Positions 26,256 to 33,393 of a DNA stretch of 64,000 bases are shown here, in pieces. The notes under the pieces are model-generated. The model was not told the origin of the DNA. It ran no database searches and saw only the letters and a program-made list of their open reading frames with translations. This stretch comes from an uncultured Sphingomonas sp. (GTDB taxonomy: Bacteria > Pseudomonadota > Alphaproteobacteria > Sphingomonadales > Sphingomonadaceae). A program made the translations under genes and the position numbers. Numbering within the stretch: position 1 is the stretch's first letter; the number at the start of each line of letters is the position of its first letter. The stretch is taken from NCBI RefSeq assembly GCF_937859915.1, contig NZ_CALMAW010000122.1:18967-82966 (forward strand), written 5' to 3'.

Positions 26256-26331
26256 CCCGCGCAGGCGGGGGCCCAGCGCTGCGAAGCGCGAGGCGTGCGT
26301 CTCTGGGCGCCCGCCGGGGAATCGGGCGCCA
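26256..26331. repeat. REP-like imperfect inverted repeat (coxA-coxC gap)
   Basis: Arms around CCGCGCAGGCGGGGGCCCAG and CTGGGCGCCCGCCGGGGAA fold back on one another with several mismatches. Similar GC palindromes recur at 33.29, 51.59 and 61.81 kb. Inside the cox operon it may act in mRNA stabilisation or processing, but this is only a position argument. Confidence 0.5.
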
Positions 26332-26332
26332 C

Positions 26333-28000
26333 TCACGCCCGTTCGTCCTGCATCGTCTCGTCGGCTTTGCCCGGGGCCTCGTCCCAATCATGATAGGCAT
26401 AGGCCTCGGTCCGAACGACGGGGAAGACGAGGAAATTATGCTTCGGCGGCGGCGACGTGGTCGTCCACTCGAGACCGGTCGCCTGATGCGGATTGTCGGG
26501 CGCGCGCTCGCCGTAGAAGAGCGAATAGCCCAGGTAGAAGAGCGGCATCAGATAGCCCACCGCAAGCACCACCGCACCGGTCGACGACATCACGTTCCAG
26601 ACCTGAAATTCGGGCGGGTATTCGTGATAACGCCGCGGCATGCCGAGATAGCCGAGGATGAATTGCGGGAAGAAGGTGAAGTTGAACCCGAAGAACAGCC
26701 ACAGCGCCGCGCTTCTCGCAAAGGTCTCCGAATAGAGCCGCCCGGTGATCTTGGGCCACCAGAAATGCAGCCCCCCGAAGAAGGCGGACACCGATCCGCC
26801 GACCATGATGTAATGGAAGTGCGCGACGACGAAATAGGTGTCGGACAGATGCACGTCGACCGGGATCGAGGCGAGGAACAGGCCGGTCAGCCCGCCCAGC
26901 GTGAACAGCCCGACGAAGCCCAGCGCATAGAGCATCGGTGCCGAGAAGCGGATCGTCCCGCGATAGAGCGTGCCCGTCCAGTTGAACACCTTGATCGCGG
27001 AAGGGACGGCGATCACGAAGCTCAGGAAGCTGAAGATCATGCTCGCGAACGGAGATTGTCCCGAGACGAACATGTGATGGCCCCACACCAGGAAACCGAT
27101 CACCGCGATCACCAGCATCGCATAGACCATGAACTGGTAGCCGAACACGCGCCGCCGCGCCTCGCAGGCGATGATCTCCGAGACCACGCCCATCGCCGGC
27201 AGGATCATGATGTAGACCGCCGGATGGCTGTAGAACCAGAATAGGTGCTGGAAGAGCAGCGGGTCGCCGCCCGCGCGCGGATCGAAGATCGGCAGGCCGA
27301 GCAGCCGCTCCGCGCAGATCAGCACCATCGCCATCGCCAGCACCGGCGTCGCCAGCACCATGACCAGGCTGGTCGCGTACATCGACCAGCAGAACAAGGG
27401 CAGCCGCATCCAGGTCATGCCCTTGGTGCGCAGCAGATGGACGGTGGCGATGAAGTTGATCCCGGTCGCGATCGACGAGAAACCGACGACGAAGATGCCG
27501 AACGCGGCGAGCAGCACATAGCTGTTCGAGTAGAGCGTCGAGAAGGGCGTGTAGAAGGTCCACCCCGTATCGACCCCGCCGAGCAGCAGTGCGGCGAGCG
27601 TGAAGCAGCCGGCGATGACGTAGAGGTACCAACTCATCAGGTTGAGCCGCGGGAAGGCGACGTCCTTGGCACCGATCATCAGCGGCAGCAGGAAATTGCC
27701 CAGCGTCGCAGGGATCGAGGGGACGAGGAAGAACCACACCATGATCACGCCGTGCAGCGTGAACAGCCGGTTGTAGGTGTCGGCGGTGACGAGATCGCCC
27801 TTGGGGGTGAACAGCTCGAGCCGGATCACGGTCGCCGCCGCGCCGCCGATGAAGAAGAACATCGTGATCGAGACCGCGTAGAGGATCGCGATCCGCTTGT
27901 GGTCGGTCGAGAGCAGCCACGAGCGCAGCGTCGTACCCTCGGTCAGATAGGTGCGCTCGCCGGGTTCGCGCGCCAGCAGGCCGGTGTCGTCGCTTCTCAT
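26333..28000 (-). CDS. coxA: Cytochrome c oxidase subunit I, A2-type heme-copper oxidase
   Basis: 555 aa from ATG 28000 (track form is longer by 30). The heme a ligand is in [13 protein letters not shown], the CuB/Tyr site is [16 protein letters not shown] and [12 protein letters not shown], and the heme a3/heme a pair is in [13 protein letters not shown]. The H-P-E-V of classical A1 oxidases is here H-P-A-V preceded by Tyr-Ser, the YSHPxV signature of A2-type oxidases such as the caa3 of Thermus and Rhodothermus. It is the proton-pumping catalytic core. Separated from coxB by 10 bases. Confidence 0.95.
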   Translation of the reverse strand: MRSDDTGLLAREPGERTYLTEGTTLRSWLLSTDHKRIAILYAVSITMFFFIGGAAATVIRLELFTPKGDLVTADTYNRLFTLHGVIMVWFFLVPSIPATLGNFLLPLMIGAKDVAFPRLNLMSWYLYVIAGCFTLAALLLGGVDTGWTFYTPFSTLYSNSYVLLAAFGIFVVGFSSIATGINFIATVHLLRTKGMTWMRLPLFCWSMYATSLVMVLATPVLAMAMVLICAERLLGLPIFDPRAGGDPLLFQHLFWFYSHPAVYIMILPAMGVVSEIIACEARRRVFGYQFMVYAMLVIAVIGFLVWGHHMFVSGQSPFASMIFSFLSFVIAVPSAIKVFNWTGTLYRGTIRFSAPMLYALGFVGLFTLGGLTGLFLASIPVDVHLSDTYFVVAHFHYIMVGGSVSAFFGGLHFWWPKITGRLYSETFARSAALWLFFGFNFTFFPQFILGYLGMPRRYHEYPPEFQVWNVMSSTGAVVLAVGYLMPLFYLGYSLFYGERAPDNPHQATGLEWTTTSPPPKHNFLVFPVVRTEAYAYHDWDEAPGKADETMQDERA

Positions 28001-28010
28001 CGTGGCCCCG

Positions 28011-28940
28011 TCATCGCGCTTCACTCCGGCCCTGCTCGAGCGCCTTGATATAGGCGACCATCGCGACGACCTGCTCCTCGCTCGCGACACCCTGATAGCT
28101 CGGCATCACCGACGGATAGCCGGCGACGACCTGCGCCTCGGGGCGCAGGATGCTGGTGCGCAGATAATCCTCGTCGGCGGTGACGGTGCTGCCGTCGGCG
28201 AGCGTCACCGGTCGGTCGTAGAGCCCGGCGAGCGGCGGCGCCGGCACGCGGGCGCCGGCACCGTGGCACCCAGAACAGCCGAATTTGGTAAACAGCTGCG
28301 CGCCCTCCCCGGCCAGATCCTCGCCATGCGGCTGCGCGGCGAGCCAGGTCGCGTAGGATTCGGGCGGCATCACGGTGATCGTGCCCGTCATCCGGGCATG
28401 GTCGGTGCCGCAATATTCGGTGCAAAACAGGTGATAGTCTCCGGCTTTGGTCGCCTCGAACCAGGTCGCGGTATAGCGGCCCGGCAGCACGTCCTGCTTG
28501 ATCCGGAAGGCGGGCACGCCGAAACTGTGGATCACGTCCTGGCTAGTCATCTCGAGCCGCACCGGCACGCCCTGCGGGATATGCAGCGCGTCGATCTCGC
28601 GCACCCCCTCGGGGTGCTGCGCTTTCCACATCCACTGTTTGGCGACGATGTGGATTTCGAGCGCGCGCTTGGGCAGCAGGAAATGCGGCAGCTGCGCCGA
28701 CACCGCCCACCAGAAGACGAACAGCGCGACGAACAGGGTCGCCACCGTCCAGCCGATCTCCACCTCGCGACTCATCCAGTCGGGAAGCGGCCCGCGATAG
28801 GCTTTGGTGCCAGCGCGATATTTGATCGCGAACGACAGCACGAGCGTGCCGACCACGGTCATGATGACGACGCTCAAGCCGACCAGCACCCAGAAGATGC
28901 GATCGACCGACGGCGCGATGGTGGAGGCGGATTCAAGCAT
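28011..28940 (-). CDS. coxB: Cytochrome c oxidase subunit II with fused cytochrome c domain (caa3)
   Basis: 309 aa from ATG 28940, overlapping the sco stop (ATGA). Two N-terminal helices ([40 protein letters not shown]), a cupredoxin domain with the CuA ligands in [14 protein letters not shown] and [14 protein letters not shown], then a class I cytochrome c domain with CSGCH and a distal Met in PSVMPSY. Electrons therefore enter from the fused heme c to CuA; no soluble cytochrome is needed inside this subunit. There is no signal peptide lipobox. Confidence 0.93.
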   Translation of the reverse strand: MLESASTIAPSVDRIFWVLVGLSVVIMTVVGTLVLSFAIKYRAGTKAYRGPLPDWMSREVEIGWTVATLFVALFVFWWAVSAQLPHFLLPKRALEIHIVAKQWMWKAQHPEGVREIDALHIPQGVPVRLEMTSQDVIHSFGVPAFRIKQDVLPGRYTATWFEATKAGDYHLFCTEYCGTDHARMTGTITVMPPESYATWLAAQPHGEDLAGEGAQLFTKFGCSGCHGAGARVPAPPLAGLYDRPVTLADGSTVTADEDYLRTSILRPEAQVVAGYPSVMPSYQGVASEEQVVAMVAYIKALEQGRSEAR

Positions 28941-29734
28941 CAGACGGCGCTCCGCTGCCGGCGAAGGCTCCACGCCAGGAAGCCGGCGAACGCCGCGACC
29001 AGCGCGATCCCGCCAAGACGCAGCGCAAGGATCGCGGGCTTGGCATAGACTCCCTGCGCCGCGGCCAACCCGTAGCAGATCGCGCTGATCCGCCCCGCGA
29101 GGCTGTCGTCGGCTTTGGGCGACGGTGCGACATAGGCGGCATCCAGCTTGGCACGCGCAATCGCGGACGCCAGTTGCGGCGCCGTGGTCGCGGTCTCCGG
29201 CAACAGCGCGGCCAGGGTGCCCGTCGGCGCAAAGACGTACAGCGCCGCGTCGTGCGCGAACTGATCGGCCTCGGCATCATATTCGGCGTGATAGCCGAGC
29301 GCCTTTTCCGCGATCGCGATCGCCGCGGGCGTGCCGGTCAGCAGTTCCACGCTCCGCGCCTCGCGCGGCAGGCTCTGCAGCCGTTCGCCGATCAGCCGGC
29401 GCGCCACCGCCGGCCCGTCGCCGTCGAGCCCGATCACCACCATGCGATAGTCGCGACCTGGCACCAGCGCGGCATCGTGCAGCGCCCCCGCGGTCAGCGT
29501 GATGCCGGGGCCGCAGATATGTTTGCAGCTGTAATCGGCAAACAGCAGCACGGTCGGCATCGAACCATTGGCAAGGGTGACGCGTGCGCCACGCTGGTCG
29601 ACAAAACCGAGCCCCGCCGGCAGCACCGCGCCTGTCGGCGGCGTCGCGCCGACGCGCGACAGTTCGGCGGGGGTCAGTGCGGCGGCCACGGGGCTTGCGA
29701 GCAGCGCCACTGCGAGAATCGCCGCGCGGTTCAC
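28940..29734 (-). CDS. SCO1/SenC-family copper chaperone
   Basis: 264 aa from a GTG at 29734 (GTGA overlap with the preceding gene). Signal peptide or anchor MNRAAILAVALLASPVAAAL, then a thioredoxin-like domain with the Cu-binding C-x3-C in DYSCKHICGPG and the family pattern LLFADYSC...TLTAGAL. The usual distal His may be in YHAEYD or FAHDAA. A C-terminal hydrophobic helix (ALRLGGIALVAAFAGFLAWS) is unusual for SCO and would add a second anchor. It delivers copper to the CuA site of coxB encoded next door. Confidence 0.87.
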   Translation of the reverse strand: MNRAAILAVALLASPVAAALTPAELSRVGATPPTGAVLPAGLGFVDQRGARVTLANGSMPTVLLFADYSCKHICGPGITLTAGALHDAALVPGRDYRMVVIGLDGDGPAVARRLIGERLQSLPREARSVELLTGTPAAIAIAEKALGYHAEYDAEADQFAHDAALYVFAPTGTLAALLPETATTAPQLASAIARAKLDAAYVAPSPKADDSLAGRISAICYGLAAAQGVYAKPAILALRLGGIALVAAFAGFLAWSLRRQRSAV

Positions 29735-30024
29735 GGCTTACCCCATAGCGCATCGCCCTGCGCCGCCGTCACCGCCATCGCATTGCCGATCGCCGCCGGC
29801 GGCCGCGGTGCCTGGACCTGGCGCCAGTCGCTCGGCGCGGTGTCGATCGTCTCGAGCACGGGCGCCGCGAAATGCTCGGGCACCGCCCGCGTCTGCGCGG
29901 CGTAGCGATGGTTGTAAAAGGTACCGGTGACGACGACGAGTGCGACCAGCGTGATCACGAAGACGGCCAGAGCGATCACCGCCGGCTTGGCGCGGACGCT
30001 CCAGCCCTCATAGTCCTGGCTCAT
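29731..30024 (-). CDS. Single-pass membrane protein of unknown function in the act-cox operon
   Basis: 97 aa from ATG 30024, which overlaps the actF end by 4 bases (ATGA), with its own stop overlapping the SCO start (GTGA). One transmembrane helix (VIALAVFVITLVALVVVTGT) after a short cytoplasmic arm, then a periplasmic tail with RAVPEHFAAPVLETIDTAPS, which ends without cysteines. No family recognised. Because it is coupled on both sides between complex III and the oxidase, it is a candidate linker, assembly factor or small subunit; that is inference. Confidence 0.65.
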   Translation of the reverse strand: MSQDYEGWSVRAKPAVIALAVFVITLVALVVVTGTFYNHRYAAQTRAVPEHFAAPVLETIDTAPSDWRQVQAPRPPAAIGNAMAVTAAQGDALWGKP

Positions 30025-30944
30025 GCCCACGCCTCCCGCGCCAGTCCGCCGACCGCCAATGTTGCCGCCAGCCCCATGGCCAGCCCGATCCGGCCACCCG
30101 GCCCCGCGACGATCCACACCCCAATGAGCCCGAGCGCGAGCAACGCCGCACGCCCCGCCCAGCCACGCGCGCCATCGCTGCGGCTCAGTCCGATCAGCAG
30201 GATCGGCGCGATCAGCCCGAATACTAGCGCGAGGCCCGGCAGCAGCGCGGCTGGCAACGTCCGACGATCGACATACCAGCCGACATGCGCGGGCAGATTG
30301 CCGAACCAGACGATGACGAAGTCGATGTAGAGAAAATAGCTCAGCCCGAGCGCGCAGGCGACAAGCAGATAAGCGAGATCGCGACGCTGCGACACCGTTC
30401 CCAGGCCTGCCGCGCAGGCCAGAGCGGCCGACCCACCGATCTGCATCACCGCGAGCACCATCGGCGCCACGGACTCGGGCTGCGCGGGTGCGACGCCGAG
30501 CAGCCAATCATAGGCCATCACGGACACGATGAGCCCGTGCAGCAAGAGCAGCGGCCCCGCCTGCGTCAGCGTGCCCCGCCTCAGCGCACGGCCGATCCAC
30601 GACCAGACCAATAAGGCCAGCGCCGATCGGACGGCGAAGGCTATAGGCGATAGCCACAGCTGGAGGTGGCCCTCGGGATGGTGGAACAGCGCCTGTCCGA
30701 TCACCACCGGAACCGCGAGCAGCCCTAGCCAGGGCATCGCCGGCAGCATTGGCACCAGCGCGGCATCCCAATCGGCGCCGACGACGCGCGCGATCAGCAG
30801 CAAGGCCACCGCGCCGATCGGCGGGGCGCTCAGCAGGAGGAAGGCCGCCCGCCAGCCATCGGCCGCAGCGCGCGGATCGGCGATCGCGAGCAGGGCGACC
30901 GCCGCCGCGCCCAACAGCGCGCGAAGCAGCGACGCCACCCTCAC
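30021..30944 (-). CDS. actF: Alternative complex III subunit F, compact quinol-binding membrane subunit
   Basis: 307 aa from GTG 30944 (GTGA overlap with actE). About ten hydrophobic helices can be counted (for example LWLSPIAFAVRSALALLVWS, YLLVACALGLSYFLYIDFVI, NLPAHVGWY loop). ActF proteins are NrfD-like but usually above 400 aa; here the helices are kept and loops are short. It is the second quinone-facing membrane subunit of the complex. Identification rests on the order actA-F and the helix pattern. Confidence 0.8.
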   Translation of the reverse strand: MRVASLLRALLGAAAVALLAIADPRAAADGWRAAFLLLSAPPIGAVALLLIARVVGADWDAALVPMLPAMPWLGLLAVPVVIGQALFHHPEGHLQLWLSPIAFAVRSALALLVWSWIGRALRRGTLTQAGPLLLLHGLIVSVMAYDWLLGVAPAQPESVAPMVLAVMQIGGSAALACAAGLGTVSQRRDLAYLLVACALGLSYFLYIDFVIVWFGNLPAHVGWYVDRRTLPAALLPGLALVFGLIAPILLIGLSRSDGARGWAGRAALLALGLIGVWIVAGPGGRIGLAMGLAATLAVGGLAREAWA

Positions 30945-31417
30945 TTGCCCTGCCCCGGCTGGAGCGTCTTGAGCGCCTCGACATAGGCGGCGATCGCCCA
31001 GCGGTCGTCGGGCTCGATGCGATCGGCGAACGGGTACATCGCGCCATAGCCGCGCGTGATCGCGTCGGCGGTGCGGCGCGGATTGTCTTGGTTTCCGAAC
31101 GCCGGCGGCCGCGGAAAACCGCGCTGGACGACGCGGCCGAGGCCGTTGCCCGTCTCGGCGTGACAGGGCGTGCAGAAGATCCGATACCGATCCTCGCCCC
31201 GCGCTAGCAGCGCGGGCGTGACGTGCGGCGGCGTCGTCGCGGCGGCATCCCGCGCGGGCTGATCCTGCGCGACCGTCCCGGCAGGCGCGTCGTCGCTCGC
31301 CGCCGGCCCATCCTGCCACAAGGTCGCGCCGCCCTGCGCGTCGTGGCGCGCCTGCTTGGTCATCGACAGGTCGCAGCCGGCGAGCAGCAGCGGCATGGCG
31401 AGCAGCGCGGCCTTCAT
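30941..31417 (-). CDS. actE: Alternative complex III subunit E, monoheme cytochrome c lipoprotein
   Basis: 158 aa from ATG 31417 (ATGA with actD); the track's longer form is wrong. The lipoprotein signal ends in LLLAGC at about residue 15. One heme c site: FCTPCHAETGNGLG, with the distal Met in GAMYPFADR. A 40-residue Ala/Asp-rich spacer precedes the heme domain. It would be the electron exit of complex III to the heme c of coxB. Confidence 0.88.
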   Translation of the reverse strand: MKAALLAMPLLLAGCDLSMTKQARHDAQGGATLWQDGPAASDDAPAGTVAQDQPARDAAATTPPHVTPALLARGEDRYRIFCTPCHAETGNGLGRVVQRGFPRPPAFGNQDNPRRTADAITRGYGAMYPFADRIEPDDRWAIAAYVEALKTLQPGQGK

Positions 31418-31929
31418 CGCGTCACCATCCGACTGTGCACCGCGCCGGCTTCCGTCAGCATCCGGATGATGTCGGGCGCATCGTCCTCGTCGCAGGCGAG
31501 CGCAAGGACGAATCGGTCGGACGAGGCGCGCGCCACCTCGTCGAGATCGAAGGCGCCGTCGTGCAACCGCGTCAGCCTCGCCCGCACGACGAAGGCGAGC
31601 ATGCCCGCGATCCCCGCCGCGAGCGCGCCGAATTCGATCGGCGCGATCAGGAACACCGGCCAGGAGTGCAGCGGCCGCGCGCCGCTGTCGAACGGGTAGG
31701 CCTGCGTCGCGGTCCACCAGATGAACGCGTAGAAGCCGGCCGCCGAGAGCAGCCCCGCGGCGATCGCGATCCAGGCGATCGGATAGGCTTCCACCTCGCC
31801 GATCTCGCCCAGTTCGATCGGCATCGGCGACCACAGCCCGACGATCCGCCGCCCGTCGTCCCGCGCCTGCGCGACCGCCTCGCGAAACGGCGCCTCATGC
31901 GCGAAGCTGGCGAGCGCGAGCGCGGTCAT
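31414..31929 (-). CDS. actD: Alternative complex III subunit D (DUF3341)
   Basis: 171 aa from ATG 31929 (ATGA with actC). N-terminal and C-terminal soluble parts surround two helices (AWIAIAAGLLSAAGFYAFIW; VFLIAPIEFGALAAGIAGML). The HSWPVFLIAPIEFGALAAG segment is conserved in DUF3341 proteins of ACIII and related sulfur/polysulfide complexes. Membrane anchor of the complex on the cytoplasmic side. Confidence 0.88.
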   Translation of the reverse strand: MTALALASFAHEAPFREAVAQARDDGRRIVGLWSPMPIELGEIGEVEAYPIAWIAIAAGLLSAAGFYAFIWWTATQAYPFDSGARPLHSWPVFLIAPIEFGALAAGIAGMLAFVVRARLTRLHDGAFDLDEVARASSDRFVLALACDEDDAPDIIRMLTEAGAVHSRMVTR

Positions 31930-33266
31930 CGCGCGCTCTCCGCCAGTTCGCGGATCTCGTACATCGGCACCAGCGGGATGACGCGCGCGAGCAGCAGGAA
32001 CAGCAGCACGAACAGCCCGCCGGTGCCGAACAGGATCAGCCCGTCGACGATCGTCGGCACGTACAGCGTCCACATCGTCGGCTCGTAGCCGATCGACAGC
32101 GTGTTGCAGAGGATCAGGATGCGCTCGAAATACATGCCGACCAGCACGCCCAGCGACACGATCACCAGCACCGGCGTCGAGCGCCTGAGCGCGGGCGACC
32201 AGAACAGCTGCGGCAGCAGGCAATTGCCGAGGATCATGCCGTAGGTCATGCCCGAATAGGGGCCGGTGAAGCTGAAGCGGAGGAAGCGCAGGTCGGCCGC
32301 CTCGCCCGTCCACAGCGACGACATCCACTCGCTGCCGTAGGAGAGCAGCATGATCGATCCGGCAGCGAGCAGCATCTTGGCCATTGCGTCGAGATGATTG
32401 GGGCGGATCACGCCCTCCAGCCGCAGCGTCGCGCGGATCACCAGTGCGAGCAGCACGACCATCGCGAAACCCGAAAAATAGGCGCCGACGACGAAATAGG
32501 GCGGGAAGATGCTCTCGGTCCAGCCCGGCATCAGCGAGGCGGCAAAATCCAGCCCGACGATCGAATGGACCGAGCAGACTAGTGGCGTCGCGATCACCGC
32601 CATCGTCCGCTGCAGGCGCTGGTGTGCGCGCCACTGGCCGGGCGTCCCCTGCCAGCCCAGCGCGGCGACGCCCCAGATGCGACGCCAGCCCCTGTCGCCG
32701 GGCCGATCGCGCAAGGTCGCCAGGTCGGGGATCAGCCCGAGATAGAAGAAGATCAGCGAGAACAGCAGATAGGAGAGGATCGCCCAGAAATCCCAGACCA
32801 GCGCCGAGCGCCACTGCGGCCACACACCCATCGTGCTGGGATAGGGTCCCAGCCAATAGGCGTACATCGGGCGGCCGAGATGCAGGATCGGGAACAGCCC
32901 GGCGATCGACACCGCGAGGATCGTCATCGCCTCGGCGAAGCGGTTGATCGCATTGCGCCATGTTTGCCGCGTCAGCAGCAGCAGCGCCGAGATCAACGTG
33001 CCGGCGTTGCCGATGCCGATCCACCAGACATAGTTGGCGATCGGGAAGCCCCAGACGACCGCCGAATTATTGCCCCACATGCCGGGGCCGTAGGCAAGCG
33101 AGACACCTACCGCGATCGCGCCGAGCCCGGTGACGCCGAGCGAGACCAGCACCGCGATCCACCAGCGCTTGCCGGCGCGCCGGTCGGTGAGCGGCGCGCA
33201 GACGGCATCGGTGATCGCCTGCATGTCCAGCATCGACGGCAACAGCCAGCGGGCGGCGTCGGTCAT
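31926..33266 (-). CDS. actC: Alternative complex III subunit C (NrfD/PsrC-like)
   Basis: 446 aa. Ten hydrophobic helices; NYVWWIGIGNAGTLISALLL, RFAEAMTILAVSIAGLFPIL and HLGRPMYAYWLGPYPSTMG are the NrfD-family core segments, and RWRSALVWDF-like residues flank the quinol side. It binds and oxidises quinol together with actF. It is separated from actB by a 127-base gap that holds a long inverted repeat, the only non-coupled junction between actA and coxD apart from those around coxA. Confidence 0.93.
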   Translation of the reverse strand: MTDAARWLLPSMLDMQAITDAVCAPLTDRRAGKRWWIAVLVSLGVTGLGAIAVGVSLAYGPGMWGNNSAVVWGFPIANYVWWIGIGNAGTLISALLLLTRQTWRNAINRFAEAMTILAVSIAGLFPILHLGRPMYAYWLGPYPSTMGVWPQWRSALVWDFWAILSYLLFSLIFFYLGLIPDLATLRDRPGDRGWRRIWGVAALGWQGTPGQWRAHQRLQRTMAVIATPLVCSVHSIVGLDFAASLMPGWTESIFPPYFVVGAYFSGFAMVVLLALVIRATLRLEGVIRPNHLDAMAKMLLAAGSIMLLSYGSEWMSSLWTGEAADLRFLRFSFTGPYSGMTYGMILGNCLLPQLFWSPALRRSTPVLVIVSLGVLVGMYFERILILCNTLSIGYEPTMWTLYVPTIVDGLILFGTGGLFVLLFLLLARVIPLVPMYEIRELAESAR

Positions 33267-33285
33267 CGCGCGACCCCCTTGCTTG

Positions 33286-33377
33286 TTCCCCGGCGCAGGC
33301 CGGGGCCCAGGCCCATTCTATTGTCGGGCGGCGCAGATTCGAAAGTGCGGGCCTGGGCCCCGGCCTTCGCCGGGGAA
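33286..33377. repeat. Long near-perfect inverted repeat in the actB-actC gap
   Basis: Two 29-base arms, 33286-33314 and 33349-33377, are complementary at 28 of 29 positions (TTCCCCGGCGCAGGCCGGGG and so on) around a 34-base centre. No T-run follows on either strand, so it is not a normal terminator. It would form a very stable hairpin in the act mRNA. Confidence 0.8.
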
Positions 33378-33393
33378 CGGTGAGTGACAGGCG

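Noticed and set aside
33286-33377. Rho-independent terminator inside the act operon
   Set aside because: Arms are very strong but no T-run follows on either strand and downstream genes belong to the same complex.
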